Shown here one piece after another: positions 1 through 10,724 of a stretch of DNA of 40,633 nt. The DNA is from Dehalococcoidia bacterium (GTDB taxonomy: Bacteria; Chloroflexota; Dehalococcoidia; E44-bin15), in assembly GCA_030610655.1 (NCBI GenBank), contig JAUWRG010000009.1:1-40633 (forward strand). The letters run 5' to 3'. Both the position numbers and the translations under genes were made by a program. Under the pieces are notes generated by a model. That model searched no databases. It saw only the letters and a list, made by a program, of their open reading frames with translations, and had not been told where the DNA came from. The stretch's first letter is position 1; the number at the start of each line of letters is the position of its first letter.

Positions 1-1
1 C

Positions 2-136
2 CAAGATTTGCCGGAGTGTCAGAAGATGGTAGAATTGTTCCTGGAACGTTATCACTACCACCGACCCCACATGGGATTAAGAATGAACACACCACTCAGG
101 AAGGAGGATGAGTGTCGGATTTCTACGGAGAACTAA
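2..136 (+). pseudogene. C-terminal remnant of a DDE integrase-core transposase
   Basis: The frame opening at base 2 reads through a tyrosine/histidine-rich stretch ending in RYHYHRPHMGLRMNTP and stops at TAA 134-136. The Y-x-x-x-R-P-H-x-G-L pattern followed by TP is what the end of the rve integrase core looks like in IS3/IS481-type transposases. Only about 44 residues lie in the window, so I cannot tell an intact gene cut by the window edge from a remnant. The rpoB promoter starts 9 bp after its stop codon, so the element sits directly upstream of the RNA polymerase operon. Family assignment is from pattern only. Confidence 0.6.
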
Positions 137-144
137 GCGAAGTG

Positions 145-173
145 TTGACAAATAATATCTAGTGTGATATACT
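145..173 (+). promoter_or_regulatory. Promoter of rpoBC
   Basis: TTGACA at 145-150 is followed by exactly 17 bp and TATACT at 168-173, with a TG one base upstream of the -10 (165-166) giving an extended -10. This is a nearly perfect housekeeping-sigma promoter. Transcription would begin near 180, leaving a leader of about 100 nt before the rpoB start. No ribosomal protein gene (rplL is the usual neighbour) precedes it in the window, consistent with an independent rpoBC promoter. Confidence 0.85.
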
Positions 174-283
174 GTTTGTTTAGCCAATGAGAACCCCAAT
201 TTCTCTCTTAATTCCTCAACATCATTAGCTTACCTGAACGGTTCAACGCGGGGGGAACTATTGCCTTTTTCGGGAGATTGAGT

Positions 284-3200
284 ATGCTTTCTATATTTGA
301 AATGCCTCGAGAAACGCCACCGAGGAAGTCCTATGCCAAGATACCCCAGATTTTGGAGGTGCCACACCTCATCCAGACTCAGCTAAGCTCCTTCCAAAGG
401 TTTATGGAGCAGGGCTTAAAGGAGCTACTTGACGAAATCTCGCCCATCAAGGACTTTACCGGGACGAGACTTGAGCTTCATTTCCTGGATTATAAATTCC
501 GACATCCCAAGGATGGCGAGTGTGTCCAGTGTGGCGCCTGGAATGATACGCCTCAAACAAGGTTCTGCCGTCTGTGCCCCAATAATGTGAACCCCAAGCA
601 CTCCGAGGAGGAGTGCCGTGATGGCGACATGACTTATTCCGCCCCGCTCAACGTCAGGGTGCACCTATTAATCAAGGAGACCGGAGAAATCAAGGAGCAG
701 GACATATTCATGGGTGATCTCCCTTTGATGACGCCAAATGGGGTGTTCATTATCAACGGGGTGGAAAGGGTAGTGGTAAGCCAGCTAATCCGCTCGCCCG
801 GCGTTTACTTCACCAAGGAGGAGGATGTTTCCAGCGGGCGCTGGCTCTGCCATGCTAAACTGATTCCGGAGAGAGGTACCAGGCTGGAGTTTGAGACCAG
901 TAGCAAAGATGCGATCTCAGTCAAAGTCAATGGAAAAAGGAAGATCCCCATTACAACTGTGCTGCGCGCCATAGGCTACGGCGAGGATGAGGAGCTTGTG
1001 GAGCTCTTCAGGGGTGTTAATTGGTCCACGAAGCACGATTATATTCAGGCAACCATGGAACGTGATGCCACCGTCAGGAACGAGAAAGATGCTCTGATCG
1101 AGTTCTATAAGCGCCTCAGGCCGGGCGACCCTCTAAACGTAGAAAACGCTCGAAACCTGATAAAAAACCTGCTATTCAATTCCCGGCGCTATAATCTGGG
1201 CAAGGTTGGTCGCTACAAGCTGAACAAAAGGCTGGGGCTCGATGTACCCTTGTCCGAAGGGGTGCTTACCAAGGAAGACCTGATCGAGATCGTGCGGCAT
1301 ATCATAATGGTAAACAACGGTGACGATTCCCCTGACGACATCGACCATCTGGGGAATCGGCGGGTGAGGACTGCTGGGGAGCTACTGCAAAATCAGTTCC
1401 GTATTGCCCTGCTGCGCATGGAGCGGGTAATTAGGGAGCGAATGAGTATTGTCGATATCGAATCAGTAACTCCCAGCATCCTAATCAACGTTCATCCCGT
1501 AGTAGCAGCAATGAGGGAATTCTTCGGCGCTTCTCAACTTTCCCAGTTTATGGATCAAACCAATCCACTGGGAGAGCTAACCCATAAGCGGCGGGTCTCT
1601 TGCCTGGGGCCTGGGGGCTTGTTGCGTGAGAGGGCCGGCTTCGAGGTGCGGGATGTTCATCATTCCCACTACGGTAGGATATGCCCCATTGAGACCCCAG
1701 AGGGGCCAAACATTGGCCTGATTAACTCCCTTGCCATATATAGTAGGGTAAACGATTATGGACTTATCGAGACACCCTACCGCCAGGTTATCAGGGAGCT
1801 GCCTGGTAATTCAGAGGACCTGGTGGGTAGGACGGTGACGGAGGCGGTGCTCGATGATAGCGGGCATTCGCTGGTGGAACCAGGAACCTTAGTCACCCCA
1901 GAGATTGCCCGGCAGTTTTCTAGCCTGCCCGAAAAGGTGATCAAGATTGTGCCCTTCGTTCACAGTGATATCGTCTATCTCTCTGCAGATGAAGAGGAGC
2001 AGTATATCATCGCCCAGGCCAATGAGCCCCTAGACGAGAGGAATCAGTTTATCAATGAAAAGGTAGAAGGGAGACAGGGGGGCAAGTTCTCTAAGGTGCC
2101 GCTAGAAAGGGTAGACCTCATGGATGTGTCACCGAAGCAGATAGTTAGCGTTTCCAGTGCCCTGATTCCCTTCTTGGAGCATAATGACGCTAACCGTGCA
2201 CTCATGGGTTCGAACATGCAGCGCCAGGCAGTGCCTTTGATCTGTCCCGAGTCACCCCTTATCGGCACCGGCATGGAGAGGCGAGCAGCCTGTGACAGCG
2301 GACAGGTGGTCCTCGCTAAAAGTGATGGCGTGGTGACCTCGATTGAGGCAACAAAGATTGTGGTTCAAGATAATGGTGGGGAGGAAGATGTCTACCCGTT
2401 GAGAAAGTTCGCCCGCTCTAATCAAGGAACCTGCATCAACCAGCGGCCCCTGGTCTCTAAGGGCGACTTAGTAGTACAAGGGCAGGCATTGGCCGACGGC
2501 CCCGCTACAGATCAAGGGGAGCTCGCATTGGGACAAAACGTCCTTTGTGCCTTCATGAGCTGGGATGGTTATAACTTCGAGGATGCAGTGGTCATCAGTG
2601 AGAGCTTGGTTAGGGATGATAAATTTACATCGATTCACATCGAGAAACACGAGTCTGAGGCCAGGGATACAAAACTGGGGCCTGAGGAGATCACCAGAGA
2701 TATACCCAATGTTGGTGAGGAAAGCCTTAGGAATCTTGATGAGGATGGCATTGTTCGGACAGGCGCTGAGGTGAAGCCGGGGGATATCCTGGTAGGCAAA
2801 ATCACACCTAAAGGAGAAACAGAGCTTAGTGCTGAAGAGAAGCTCCTCAGAGCTATCTTTGGTGAAAAAGCTAGAGATGTTAAGGACTCGTCGCTGAGGG
2901 TACCTCACGGAGAGAGGGGCACAGTTATCGGTGTTAGGATTTTCGCCAGAAAATCTGAGGATGATCTTCCTCCAGGGGTCAAAAGAAGGGAATCTGGTAC
3001 CGATCTTCCTCCAGGGGTAAATAAACTGGTGAGAGTTTGGGTAGCGCAAAAAAGGAAAATATCGGAGGGGGACAAGATGGCAGGGCGGCACGGCAATAAA
3101 GGGGTCATCGCCCGCATATTGCCCGATGAGGATATGCCTTTCCTGCCCGATGGCAGGCATGTAGAACTCATTCTCAACCCAATCGGTGTCCCTTCAAGGA

Positions 3201-4078
3201 TGAACTTGGGGCAGGTGTTGGAGACCCACCTTGGATGGGCAGCTAATACCCTGGGGTTTAAAGCGCTTTCTCCCGTATTCGATGGTGCTGATAACGATGC
3301 CATTCAGGACGGTCTTGCCCAAGCATGGCTCGCCCAGCACTCTGGAGCCATCAGCCACGATCCCGAAGAAGAACATACTTTCCAGCTTGAGCAGGCGAAG
3401 GCGTGGCTCGCAGAGCGAGGCTATGATGCAGAGCGGATATTCGGCGATGACTGCAAAGGGGAGGCAAGAAAAGCCTGCCTCAGGTTATGGCTGGAAAGCG
3501 TAGGGGACGAAAGCGAGGACCTCAGCGATGAGGAGTTAGCAGCGAAGGCAGAACAGGTTGCCAAAGATAGTGGTCTCCCAATACCCATATGGGGGAAGAC
3601 CATTCTCTACGACGGACGCACCGGGGAGCCCTTTGACCAACCGGTGACAGTTGGTTACATCTATATCATAAAGCTCATCCACCTCGTCGAGGATAAAATA
3701 CACGCTCGCTCTACAGGCCCCTACTCTCTGATCACCCAACAGCCCTTGGGAGGGAAGGCACAATTTGGAGGGCAACGCTTCGGCGAGATGGAGGTTTGGG
3801 CACTAGAGGCCTACGGTGCTGCTCATATTCTTCAGGAGCTGCTCACCGTTAAGTCAGACGACGTGGTTGGTCGGGCGAAAACCTATGAGTCCATTATTAA
3901 GGGGGAGAATATCCTGCAGCCAGGGGTGCCAGAATCCTTCAAGGTGCTAGTCAAGGAATTGCAAAGCTTGGGGCTTGCTGTAGAGGTGCTCAATGAAGAG
4001 GAGGATAGGATGTCCCTGGTGGAGGATTTAGGGTTAGACTTCCCCAGATCGAAGATAGGAGGATTTCAGGAGAGGTAA
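284..4078 (+). CDS. rpoB: DNA-directed RNA polymerase subunit beta
   Basis: This is the beta subunit of bacterial RNA polymerase. The usual landmarks are present: the N-terminal lobe, the rifampicin-pocket region at about residues 413-445 (SQLSQFMDQ then THKRR and LGPGG), [19 protein letters not shown] after it, and [13 protein letters not shown] at about 930. The Asp, His and Ser at the classic resistance positions are the sensitive types. I chose ATG 284 over an in-frame TTG at 278 because GGGAG at 272-276 is well spaced for the ATG and too close to the TTG. Two oddities stand out. A C-x2-C-x11-C-x2-C stretch sits at residues 80-98 in the beta lobe. A 13-residue near-tandem duplication around D-L-P-P-G-V precedes the [10 protein letters not shown] motif. 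The length of 1264 aa is slightly above the common size. rpoC follows after 2 bp. Confidence 0.97.
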   Translation: MLSIFEMPRETPPRKSYAKIPQILEVPHLIQTQLSSFQRFMEQGLKELLDEISPIKDFTGTRLELHFLDYKFRHPKDGECVQCGAWNDTPQTRFCRLCPNNVNPKHSEEECRDGDMTYSAPLNVRVHLLIKETGEIKEQDIFMGDLPLMTPNGVFIINGVERVVVSQLIRSPGVYFTKEEDVSSGRWLCHAKLIPERGTRLEFETSSKDAISVKVNGKRKIPITTVLRAIGYGEDEELVELFRGVNWSTKHDYIQATMERDATVRNEKDALIEFYKRLRPGDPLNVENARNLIKNLLFNSRRYNLGKVGRYKLNKRLGLDVPLSEGVLTKEDLIEIVRHIIMVNNGDDSPDDIDHLGNRRVRTAGELLQNQFRIALLRMERVIRERMSIVDIESVTPSILINVHPVVAAMREFFGASQLSQFMDQTNPLGELTHKRRVSCLGPGGLLRERAGFEVRDVHHSHYGRICPIETPEGPNIGLINSLAIYSRVNDYGLIETPYRQVIRELPGNSEDLVGRTVTEAVLDDSGHSLVEPGTLVTPEIARQFSSLPEKVIKIVPFVHSDIVYLSADEEEQYIIAQANEPLDERNQFINEKVEGRQGGKFSKVPLERVDLMDVSPKQIVSVSSALIPFLEHNDANRALMGSNMQRQAVPLICPESPLIGTGMERRAACDSGQVVLAKSDGVVTSIEATKIVVQDNGGEEDVYPLRKFARSNQGTCINQRPLVSKGDLVVQGQALADGPATDQGELALGQNVLCAFMSWDGYNFEDAVVISESLVRDDKFTSIHIEKHESEARDTKLGPEEITRDIPNVGEESLRNLDEDGIVRTGAEVKPGDILVGKITPKGETELSAEEKLLRAIFGEKARDVKDSSLRVPHGERGTVIGVRIFARKSEDDLPPGVKRRESGTDLPPGVNKLVRVWVAQKRKISEGDKMAGRHGNKGVIARILPDEDMPFLPDGRHVELILNPIGVPSRMNLGQVLETHLGWAANTLGFKALSPVFDGADNDAIQDGLAQAWLAQHSGAISHDPEEEHTFQLEQAKAWLAERGYDAERIFGDDCKGEARKACLRLWLESVGDESEDLSDEELAAKAEQVAKDSGLPIPIWGKTILYDGRTGEPFDQPVTVGYIYIIKLIHLVEDKIHARSTGPYSLITQQPLGGKAQFGGQRFGEMEVWALEAYGAAHILQELLTVKSDDVVGRAKTYESIIKGENILQPGVPESFKVLVKELQSLGLAVEVLNEEEDRMSLVEDLGLDFPRSKIGGFQER
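2963..3018 (+). repeat. Imperfect 39-bp tandem duplication inside rpoB
   Basis: The 17-mer GATCTTCCTCCAGGGGT occurs at 2963-2979 and again at 3002-3018, exactly 39 bp (13 codons) apart. The encoded units are [13 protein letters not shown] and [13 protein letters not shown]. Bacterial RpoB normally has a single L-P-P-G-V here, just before the R-V-x-V-A-Q-K-R-K segment. The duplication keeps the frame. Confidence 0.8.
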
Positions 4079-4080
4079 CA

Positions 4081-7000
4081 ATGCCTGAGGTTAACGAATT
4101 TAGCTCTGTACGGATCTCTCTGGCCTCGCCAGAACAGATCAGGAGTTGGTCATGGGGTGAAGTGACTAAGCCCGAGACTATCAATTATCGTACTCTGAAG
4201 CCAGAGAAGGATGGGCTTTTCTGTGAGCGCATCTTTGGCCCAACAAAGGACTTTGAATGCTACTGCGGCAAGTACAAGAAGGTGCGTTACCGGGGCATTA
4301 TCTGCGATAAATGCGGAGTGGAGGTAGCGCGAGCCAAGGTACGCCGTGAGAGGATGGGCCATATTGACCTCGCCGCCCCAGTGAGCCATATCTGGTTTGT
4401 AAGAGGAACCACTAGCAGGTTAGGCCTTCTTCTCGATATCTCACCACGCAATTTGGAGCGTGTGATTTACTTCGCTCATTGCATAGTCACTAATGTGGAT
4501 GAAGCAGCGAGAAGTGAAGCGATAAAACGGGTGCGGGAGGATATCCTTCAACAGGTCGCCAACCGAGAGGAATTGACACGCGACAGGGTGGAGGATATTA
4601 AAAGCCGACTCGAAGAAGAGATTACCAAGCTTGAGTCTATTAGGCGCGATGAAAGAGAGCCCATTGAAGAGGAGCACACTAGCGCAATTGACCTGATACT
4701 GAGCCTGAGAGATTCTCTTCAGGAGAAGCTACAGGAGGAGAAGGACAGAGAGGCGCAAGAGGAAATTGTTTTTGGTGACCTCACCATTGTGTCCAAAGGC
4801 ACGGAGGTCACTCATTCCCACATTGAGCTTCTTGGAGAGGCAGCACAACAAAAGATCGATGAGAGTGAAGGCAGTTTTGCCAGCGCTCTTCAAGAGATAG
4901 ATGCCAAAACCGAAGATAAGATCAAGCAGTTGCGAAATCAGGCGATAGAGGAGATAAACCAACTTCACCAAGCGGCTAGTGAAGAGCAGAAGCAATTGCT
5001 AGAGGAGCTTAGCGCCGGGATCGACGAACTGGAAGAGCTTCGTCGCTTCGCCCTGCTCTCCCCGAGCAGGTATCGTGAGCTTAAGGATAAGTATGGCGAT
5101 GTGTTTCGAGCGGGTATGGGGGCTGAGGCAATCCTGGACATCCTCACTAATCTCGATTTGGAGAAGCTTCGCGAAACCCTGTACAAAGAGATCTATTCCA
5201 GCACCGGACAGCGAAGAAAGAAGGCTATCAAAAGGCTTAAGGTGGTCGAGGCGCTGAGGAGGAGCAGCAATAAGCCGGAGTGGATGATCTTGACTGTACT
5301 GCCTATCTTGCCTCCGGAACTTCGTCCTATGGTTCAGTTAGATGGGGGGAGATTTGCCACCTCAGACCTCAATGACCTATACCGACGGGTGATCAATCGC
5401 AATAACAGGCTGCGACGCTTACTGGAGCTTGGTGCCCCTGAGATCATTGTTCGTAACGAGAAGAGGATGCTTCAGGAAGCGGTAGACGCCCTCATCGACA
5501 ATGGCAGGAGGGGACGCCCTATCACCACTTCGAGAAACCACAAACTGAAGTCGCTATCAGATATGCTCCGAGGTAAACAGGGGCGATTCCGCCAGAACCT
5601 GCTGGGCAAAAGGGTGGATTACAGCGGGCGCTCGGTGATTGTAGTTGGCCCCGAACTCAAGCTGCACCAGTGCGGTCTCCCCAAGAAGATGGCCCTTGAG
5701 CTTTTCAAACCCTTCGTGATGCATCGCCTCATCCTCCAAGGCTATGCCCATAACATCAAAAGTGCCAAAAGGCTGGTAGAACGGGAGAGGCCCGAGGTGT
5801 GGGATGCTTTAGAGGTGGTATCCAAGGGAAGGCCAGTGCTGTTGAACCGTGCCCCCACCCTTCACCGTCTTGGTATTCAGGCTTTTGAGCCCGTTCTTAT
5901 CGATGGCAGCGCCATCCAGATCCACCCATTGGTTTGTGCCGCATTCAATGCTGACTTCGATGGCGACCAAATGGCAGTCCATGCGCCCCTTTCCCATGAC
6001 GCAGTGAGGGAAGCCAGGGAGATAATGCTCTCAACCCATAACATGCTCCTGCCAGCTTCCGGCGAGCCAGTGGTGGCGCCTACACTGGATATGGTACTGG
6101 GCTGCTACTACCTCACCCTTCTCAAGCCAGGAGCTAAAGGGGAAAATGAGCGCTTCAATAGCACTGAGGAAGCCATCCTTGCCCACGAGCTTGGAGTCAT
6201 AGATATTCAAGCGGAAATTGAAGTGAGGGTTGGGGAGAATGGGGAGCGAATGAGAACCACTGTTGGTCGCCTCATCTTTAATGAAGTGCTTCCTGAGGAA
6301 CTCCGCTTCATCAATAACGCGATGGATAAACAGTCCCTGAAGCAGGTGATCGCTAAGTGCTACAAGCTGTCTGGCGGTGAAAAAGCTGCTGAGGTGACTG
6401 ACAATATCAAAAGATTAGGGTTTCAATATGCCACCAAGTCAGGAACCACCATTGCCATGAACGATATCGAGGCTCCTGAGTCCAAGGGGAAACTCTTAGA
6501 AGAGGGAGAGGCAAAGGTTGCTGAGATAGAAAGGCAATTTCAACAGGGACTGATCACCGACGAAGAACGCTACAATAGTACCGTAGCCACCTGGATGGAA
6601 ACCACAGATAAGGTCTCCGATGCTCTGGCCGATTCTCTTGATCGCTATGGGCCAATCTATCTCATGACAATCTCCGGCGCCAAGGGGAATATTGCACAGA
6701 TTAGGCAAATGGCAGGAATGCGAGGCTTGATGACCGACCCATCAGGGATGATCATCGAGCTCCCCATAAAGTCGAGCTTCCGGGAGGGACTGTCGGTGCA
6801 CGAGTACTTCATATCCACCCATGGTGCCAGAAAGGGGCTGGCGGATACGGCGCTCAGAACATCGGGCAGCGGCTATCTCACCAGGCGGCTTATCGATGTG
6901 GCCCAAGAAGTTATCACCGTTGATGAGGATTGCGGTACCACCGCTGGAATTTGGGTCCATGAAGCAGCGTCGGGAAGCATATCGCCACCTCTTACGCAAC

Positions 7001-8442
7001 ACATATTGGGGCGATTTGCCGCAGTGAAAGTAGTACATCCAGACACTGGTGAGACCATCGTGGAAAGAAACGGTGAGATCGAAGAGGAGAAGGTTGAGGA
7101 AATCGTATCAGCAGGGATTACCAGGGTTTATGTTAGGTCGCCTCTAACTTGTCAATCAAGACGTGGAGTTTGCCAGCGCTGCTATGGGTGGAGCCTTGCG
7201 CGAGGACACCTGGTCGACGTAGGAGAAGCGGTGGGCATCATTGCCGCTCAAAGCATCGGTGAGCCAGGAACCCAGCTAACCCTGCGCACTTTCCACACTG
7301 GAGGGGTCGCCGGAGTGGACATCACCAGTGGACTTCCTCGTGTAGAGGAGATTTTCGAGGCTCGCTCACCAAAGCTCCACGCGATAATTTCTGAGATCGA
7401 TGGCCAGGTGGAGGTTATCGATAACGAGGAAGAGCGTCGAATTAAGGTCTCAAACTCACAGTTTTATTCCGATGAATACCCACTACTTCCGCAATGGCAG
7501 TCTAGTGTCGAAAGTGGTCAATTGGTAGATGTGGGAGAGACACTGGCAGAGCTTGCGGCACCAACTGAAACAGAGGTTGCTGTGGCATCAGAGTCCAGTC
7601 CTCTCATCGCTAGGGTAGCTGGTGTGGTGAGTGTGGAGGAGGAGCAAATATCCATCTGGTATGAAGAGAAGGAGGATAGGGAATACCCCGTCCCCCACGC
7701 ATCCCACATCACCGTGGAAAACGATGCCCTAGTGAAGGCCGGTCAACAACTCACTGGCGGACAGGTAGACCCCCAGGACCTTTTGCGTATCATGGGAAAG
7801 GAGGCGGTCCAGGAATACCTGTTGGAAGAAGTGCAAAAGGTTTATCGTTCTCAGGGAGTAAATATACATAACAAGCACATCGAGATTATTGTTCGCCAGA
7901 TGCTGCGTAAGGTTCGCATCGATTCCCCCGGTGACACCGAGCTACTACCGGAAGAGTTAATCGACCGCTTTGTCTACGATGACATCAATGCCAAGGTACT
8001 GGCAGAGGGAGGGGACCCGGCAACAGCCCAACCTGTGCTCCTCGGCATTACTAAAGCCTCGCTGAATACTGATAGTTTTCTCTCGGCAGCCTCCTTCCAG
8101 GAGACCACCAGGGTGCTTACCGAGGCAGCATTGGCAGGAAAGACGGATAGGCTGCGGGGGCTGAAAGAGAACGTGATTATCGGCAAATTGATCCCGGCAT
8201 ACTGTCATCTTCTTCAGGAAGCTGAGGCTCCGCCAGAGGTGGAGGCCCTACCCGAGATGCTGGAATCCCTAGCCATTGAAGCGGCTCAGGAGATCGACGT
8301 TGTGCAACAGGTCCCAGAATCGACATCCGCTGAAGGTGAAACTACTCAGGAGATCGAGGCCCTGCCGCAGACCCCGGAATCACTGGCCCCTCAGGAGGCC
8401 GAGACCTTACAACAGGACTCGGAATCACTGAACCTTGACTAG
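4081..8442 (+). CDS. rpoC: DNA-directed RNA polymerase subunit beta'
   Basis: This is the catalytic beta' subunit. The N-terminal zinc site is C60, C62, C75, C78. The active-site [12 protein letters not shown] spans about 623-634, with magnesium-binding Asp 625, 627 and 629. The second zinc site is C951, C1024, C1031 and C1034. The translation start ATG has AGGAGAGG just upstream, inside the end of rpoB, so the two are translationally coupled. Residues about 140-330 form a long, charged coiled coil inserted between the zinc domain and the clamp, longer than the E. coli protein has here; related phyla have insertions in this area. The last 75 or so residues are an acidic, Gln/Glu/Pro-rich tail with a degenerate repeat of about 20 residues. 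The stop codon lies 2 bp from the end of the convergent larB. Confidence 0.97.
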   Translation: MPEVNEFSSVRISLASPEQIRSWSWGEVTKPETINYRTLKPEKDGLFCERIFGPTKDFECYCGKYKKVRYRGIICDKCGVEVARAKVRRERMGHIDLAAPVSHIWFVRGTTSRLGLLLDISPRNLERVIYFAHCIVTNVDEAARSEAIKRVREDILQQVANREELTRDRVEDIKSRLEEEITKLESIRRDEREPIEEEHTSAIDLILSLRDSLQEKLQEEKDREAQEEIVFGDLTIVSKGTEVTHSHIELLGEAAQQKIDESEGSFASALQEIDAKTEDKIKQLRNQAIEEINQLHQAASEEQKQLLEELSAGIDELEELRRFALLSPSRYRELKDKYGDVFRAGMGAEAILDILTNLDLEKLRETLYKEIYSSTGQRRKKAIKRLKVVEALRRSSNKPEWMILTVLPILPPELRPMVQLDGGRFATSDLNDLYRRVINRNNRLRRLLELGAPEIIVRNEKRMLQEAVDALIDNGRRGRPITTSRNHKLKSLSDMLRGKQGRFRQNLLGKRVDYSGRSVIVVGPELKLHQCGLPKKMALELFKPFVMHRLILQGYAHNIKSAKRLVERERPEVWDALEVVSKGRPVLLNRAPTLHRLGIQAFEPVLIDGSAIQIHPLVCAAFNADFDGDQMAVHAPLSHDAVREAREIMLSTHNMLLPASGEPVVAPTLDMVLGCYYLTLLKPGAKGENERFNSTEEAILAHELGVIDIQAEIEVRVGENGERMRTTVGRLIFNEVLPEELRFINNAMDKQSLKQVIAKCYKLSGGEKAAEVTDNIKRLGFQYATKSGTTIAMNDIEAPESKGKLLEEGEAKVAEIERQFQQGLITDEERYNSTVATWMETTDKVSDALADSLDRYGPIYLMTISGAKGNIAQIRQMAGMRGLMTDPSGMIIELPIKSSFREGLSVHEYFISTHGARKGLADTALRTSGSGYLTRRLIDVAQEVITVDEDCGTTAGIWVHEAASGSISPPLTQHILGRFAAVKVVHPDTGETIVERNGEIEEEKVEEIVSAGITRVYVRSPLTCQSRRGVCQRCYGWSLARGHLVDVGEAVGIIAAQSIGEPGTQLTLRTFHTGGVAGVDITSGLPRVEEIFEARSPKLHAIISEIDGQVEVIDNEEERRIKVSNSQFYSDEYPLLPQWQSSVESGQLVDVGETLAELAAPTETEVAVASESSPLIARVAGVVSVEEEQISIWYEEKEDREYPVPHASHITVENDALVKAGQQLTGGQVDPQDLLRIMGKEAVQEYLLEEVQKVYRSQGVNIHNKHIEIIVRQMLRKVRIDSPGDTELLPEELIDRFVYDDINAKVLAEGGDPATAQPVLLGITKASLNTDSFLSAASFQETTRVLTEAALAGKTDRLRGLKENVIIGKLIPAYCHLLQEAEAPPEVEALPEMLESLAIEAAQEIDVVQQVPESTSAEGETTQEIEALPQTPESLAPQEAETLQQDSESLNLD
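8215..8439 (+). repeat. Degenerate repeat encoding the acidic RpoC C-terminal tail
   Basis: Beyond the conserved end of RpoC (around IIGKLIPA) the protein continues with repeats of the type E-x-E-A-L-P-x-x-x-E-S-L-A. Examples are [36 protein letters not shown] and [10 protein letters not shown]. At DNA level the units share blocks such as GAGATCGA and CCGGAATCACTG-like segments. The tail is almost free of positive charge and probably disordered. Confidence 0.6.
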
Positions 8443-8444
8443 GA

Positions 8445-9233
8445 TTAGCGGTTAATCAAGGCAGCGAGATAGCCTGCGCCGAAACCATTATCGATGTTCA
8501 CTACCGATACCCCGGCGGCACAGCTATTTAGCATAGCCAGCAGCGCAGTGAGCCCGCCGAAGCTCGCTCCATAGCCCACACTGGTGGGCACCGCAATCAC
8601 AGGCACCGCCACCAGCCCGCCGACCACACTGGGGAGTGCCCCCTCCATTCCGGCTACCACTACCACCACTTTTGCCTGGCGAAGCTTGGGCAGATGACCG
8701 AGAAGACGATGAACGCCGGCTACGCCAACATCGTAGGAGCGCTCCACCACATTTCCCATTATCTCAGCGGTGACCGCCGCCTCCTCAGCAATCGGTATGT
8801 CCGAAGTGCCTCCGCATAGCACCATGACCCCTGGGCGCGAAGGCGCCTCTTTTGCCCGATCTATGGCGATCACCCGAGCGACGGGATGGTATGATGCCTC
8901 AGGAACAAGCTGGTGCACCGCATCAAAGCAATCTTGCTCGACCTTGGTCACCAGCACCCGATCGGAGGTGGAGGCGAGTTGTTGGACAATAGCGGCGACC
9001 TGCTCCGCCGTTTTCCCTGGACCAAAAACCACCTCAGGGAAACCACATCGCAATTCCCGATGATGGTCGATTTTGGCGAAACCCATCTCCTCATAGGGTA
9101 GGTCGATGAGCTGGGCCACGGCATCATCAACGACCACTTCCCCAGACTTAACCTTTGAAAGTATCTGACGCAGGCGCTCGGTATCGATCTCTTCCTCCCG
9201 ATATGGTGAACGAATTATAACATAAGAAAACAA
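8445..9233 (-). CDS. larB: LarB: nickel-pincer cofactor biosynthesis carboxylase
   Basis: LarB carboxylates and hydrolyses nicotinic acid adenine dinucleotide on the way to the nickel-pincer nucleotide cofactor of lactate racemase and related racemases/epimerases. The N-terminal part carries the LarB signature around GFAKIDHHRELRCGFPEVVF. The C-terminal two thirds is a PurE-like AIR-carboxylase fold with LCGGTSDIPIAEEA and the final NIDNGFGAG. The length of 262 aa is normal. The frame opens with TTG at 9233 without a good ribosome site; no ATG, GTG or TTG lies in frame between it and the conserved start of the domain, so the true start is uncertain. It converges on rpoC with a 2-bp gap and no hairpin. 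No larC, larE or racemase is in the window. Confidence 0.9.
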   Translation of the reverse strand: MFSYVIIRSPYREEEIDTERLRQILSKVKSGEVVVDDAVAQLIDLPYEEMGFAKIDHHRELRCGFPEVVFGPGKTAEQVAAIVQQLASTSDRVLVTKVEQDCFDAVHQLVPEASYHPVARVIAIDRAKEAPSRPGVMVLCGGTSDIPIAEEAAVTAEIMGNVVERSYDVGVAGVHRLLGHLPKLRQAKVVVVVAGMEGALPSVVGGLVAVPVIAVPTSVGYGASFGGLTALLAMLNSCAAGVSVVNIDNGFGAGYLAALINR

Positions 9234-9277
9234 CTAGCGTTTGGCACAAGAACTCGACTTGATAGGCAGTGAATTGC

Positions 9278-9414
9278 CATATTGTCGGTGAAAGCTACCG
9301 TAAGTCCCGAGACGTGGGTAGGAAAGACAATCTGCAGGGTATTTTGTGATATAATAGTGCGCTAGATTTCGAGAAATGCCAGCGTAGCTCAAAGGTAGAG
9401 CAGCGGTTTCGTAA
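9278..9414 (+). repeat. Left copy of a 137-bp direct repeat (tRNA-Thr promoter plus 5' half)
   Basis: These bases align without gaps to 18592-18728; I count about 13 mismatches by eye, near 90% identity. The shared segment holds an extended -10 (TGATATAAT, 9347-9355) and the first 37 nt of tRNA-Thr, ending in the anticodon loop at TTCGTAA. Left of 9278 and right of 9414 the two copies share nothing obvious. The pair brackets about 9.2 kb. Confidence 0.9.
9378..9414 (+). pseudogene. Truncated tRNA-Thr (5' half only)
   Basis: The acceptor 5' strand GCCAGCG, D arm and anticodon 5' strand through TTCGTAA match the intact tRNA-Thr at 18692-18763, apart from two changes in the D loop. After 9414 the sequence diverges, so there is no anticodon 3' strand, T arm or acceptor 3' strand and no functional tRNA. 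Its promoter-like upstream region is retained, so a short transcript is possible. Confidence 0.9.
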
Positions 9415-9665
9415 TCTCGAGCCCGAAGTGCCGCTAAGGATCTGCTCACGGACGTTGTGCTCACCCTTCTGTTGCCCATCCACGAACAGCATCTGAGCGA
9501 CAACGTTCTCTCTGAAAACAGCCCGGCGACAAGCATGGGGCTCAAGCGTCCAGACATAGCGCGTGACTGCTATTCATGGATTGAAGACACCACCAACAAG
9601 TTGGCTTGCCGTTTTTCTTTTCAAGACTGTCATCGCCTCGATAGTCACGGGCCAACTGTAGTTTT

Positions 9666-10724
9666 CTACTTGCGAACCTTCTCCATCTGTCGCCGCAGCT
9701 GTCCACAGGCAGCGTCAATGTCGACTCCCCTCCGAACCCGCTGCGTTGTCTGGATGCCTGCTCCACGTAAGATCTCACGGAAGACTCGTAGCCGTGCCCG
9801 TGAAGGAGCACGAAATGGCAGGCCGGATACAGGGTTGTATGGAATCAGGTTAACATGGCAGTTCAAATCATTAAGTAGCCTTGCTAACTCACGGGCCTCT
9901 ACTTCACCATCGTTTACTCCGTCGAGCATACAATACTCGAATGTAACCCGCCGACTGGTATGGCGCACATATTCCCGGCTGGCGCCTACAATTTCGGCGA
10001 CACTCCACCTAGTCATGCCAGGTACGAGCTGCCGCCGCAGTCTGTCGGTAGGGGCATGGAGTGATACTGCGAGTGTTATCTGCAGTTTCTCCTGAGCTAA
10101 TCTCAGAATGCCAGGAGGAAGGCCAACGGTACTAACTGTGATATTCCTCATGCCGATGCCCAACTCTTTGTTTAGAAGGTGTATTGCCTTGACGGTTGAT
10201 ACATAGTTCAGAAGTGGTTCGCCCATGCCCATGATGGCAACATGGTCGATCCGATACCTCCGGTCGTCCATCAGTATAGTCCCGGATTGTAGTGTTTCTT
10301 GCATCGTCAACGCCTGATCTACGATCTCTCCTGGCATGAGGTTACGAACAAACCCACCCAGACCAGAAGCACAAAAGGCGCAACCAATTGGGCATCCCGC
10401 CTGTGTCGACAGGCAGCAGCTAAACCGATCTGCGTAGGGCAAACCCACAGTTTCTATCCTCGCACCATCATGCATTTCGAGCAACAACTTCGTGGCCCCG
10501 TCACGGCTGTGCTGCGTGGCTACGATCTTAGATCGACCAACCTCATATTTCTGCGCCAGCCTTGTCCGAAGCCTAGATGGAAGGTTGGTCATGTCATCAA
10601 ACGTGTGAACCCCATGTCGATAAATCCACTGGGCAAGCTGGCTACCACGGTAAGGTGGCTCGCCTTCATCCTTCAATAGTGCACCCAGTTCATCTGTGTC
10701 CAGTCCTACGAGAACGGTTTTCAC
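9666..10724 (-). CDS. rlmN: 23S rRNA (adenine-2503-C2)-methyltransferase RlmN (radical SAM)
   Basis: RlmN methylates A2503 in 23S rRNA and can also act on tRNA A37. The radical-SAM cluster motif C-x3-C-x2-C is at C111, C115, C118 within GCPIGCAFCASG. The SAM-binding MGMGEPLLNY follows, and the C-terminal methyl-carrying cysteine is C340 in AACGQLRRQ. The length of 352 aa fits the family. Translation starts at GTG 10724, with GGGAGG four bases upstream. It lies inside the tRNA-bounded segment; the 250 bp between its stop and the truncated tRNA shows no gene. A Cfr-type resistance enzyme shares these motifs, but the overall pattern reads as RlmN. Confidence 0.92.
   Translation of the reverse strand: MKTVLVGLDTDELGALLKDEGEPPYRGSQLAQWIYRHGVHTFDDMTNLPSRLRTRLAQKYEVGRSKIVATQHSRDGATKLLLEMHDGARIETVGLPYADRFSCCLSTQAGCPIGCAFCASGLGGFVRNLMPGEIVDQALTMQETLQSGTILMDDRRYRIDHVAIMGMGEPLLNYVSTVKAIHLLNKELGIGMRNITVSTVGLPPGILRLAQEKLQITLAVSLHAPTDRLRRQLVPGMTRWSVAEIVGASREYVRHTSRRVTFEYCMLDGVNDGEVEARELARLLNDLNCHVNLIPYNPVSGLPFRAPSRARLRVFREILRGAGIQTTQRVRRGVDIDAACGQLRRQMEKVRK

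Noticed and set aside
278-283. TTG start for rpoB
   Set aside because: The ribosome site ends one base before it; the ATG at 284 is properly spaced.
2468-3160. Minus-strand 230-aa frame
   Set aside because: Lies wholly inside rpoB in another frame, with no motif.
9234-9557. Minus-strand frames of 107 and 65 residues near the truncated tRNA
   Set aside because: They run antisense through the tRNA fragment and its promoter, lack ribosome sites, and resemble the tRNA shadow at 18.7 kb.
9457-10095. Plus-strand 212-aa frame
   Set aside because: Its main part is the complement of rlmN; no ribosome site or motif.
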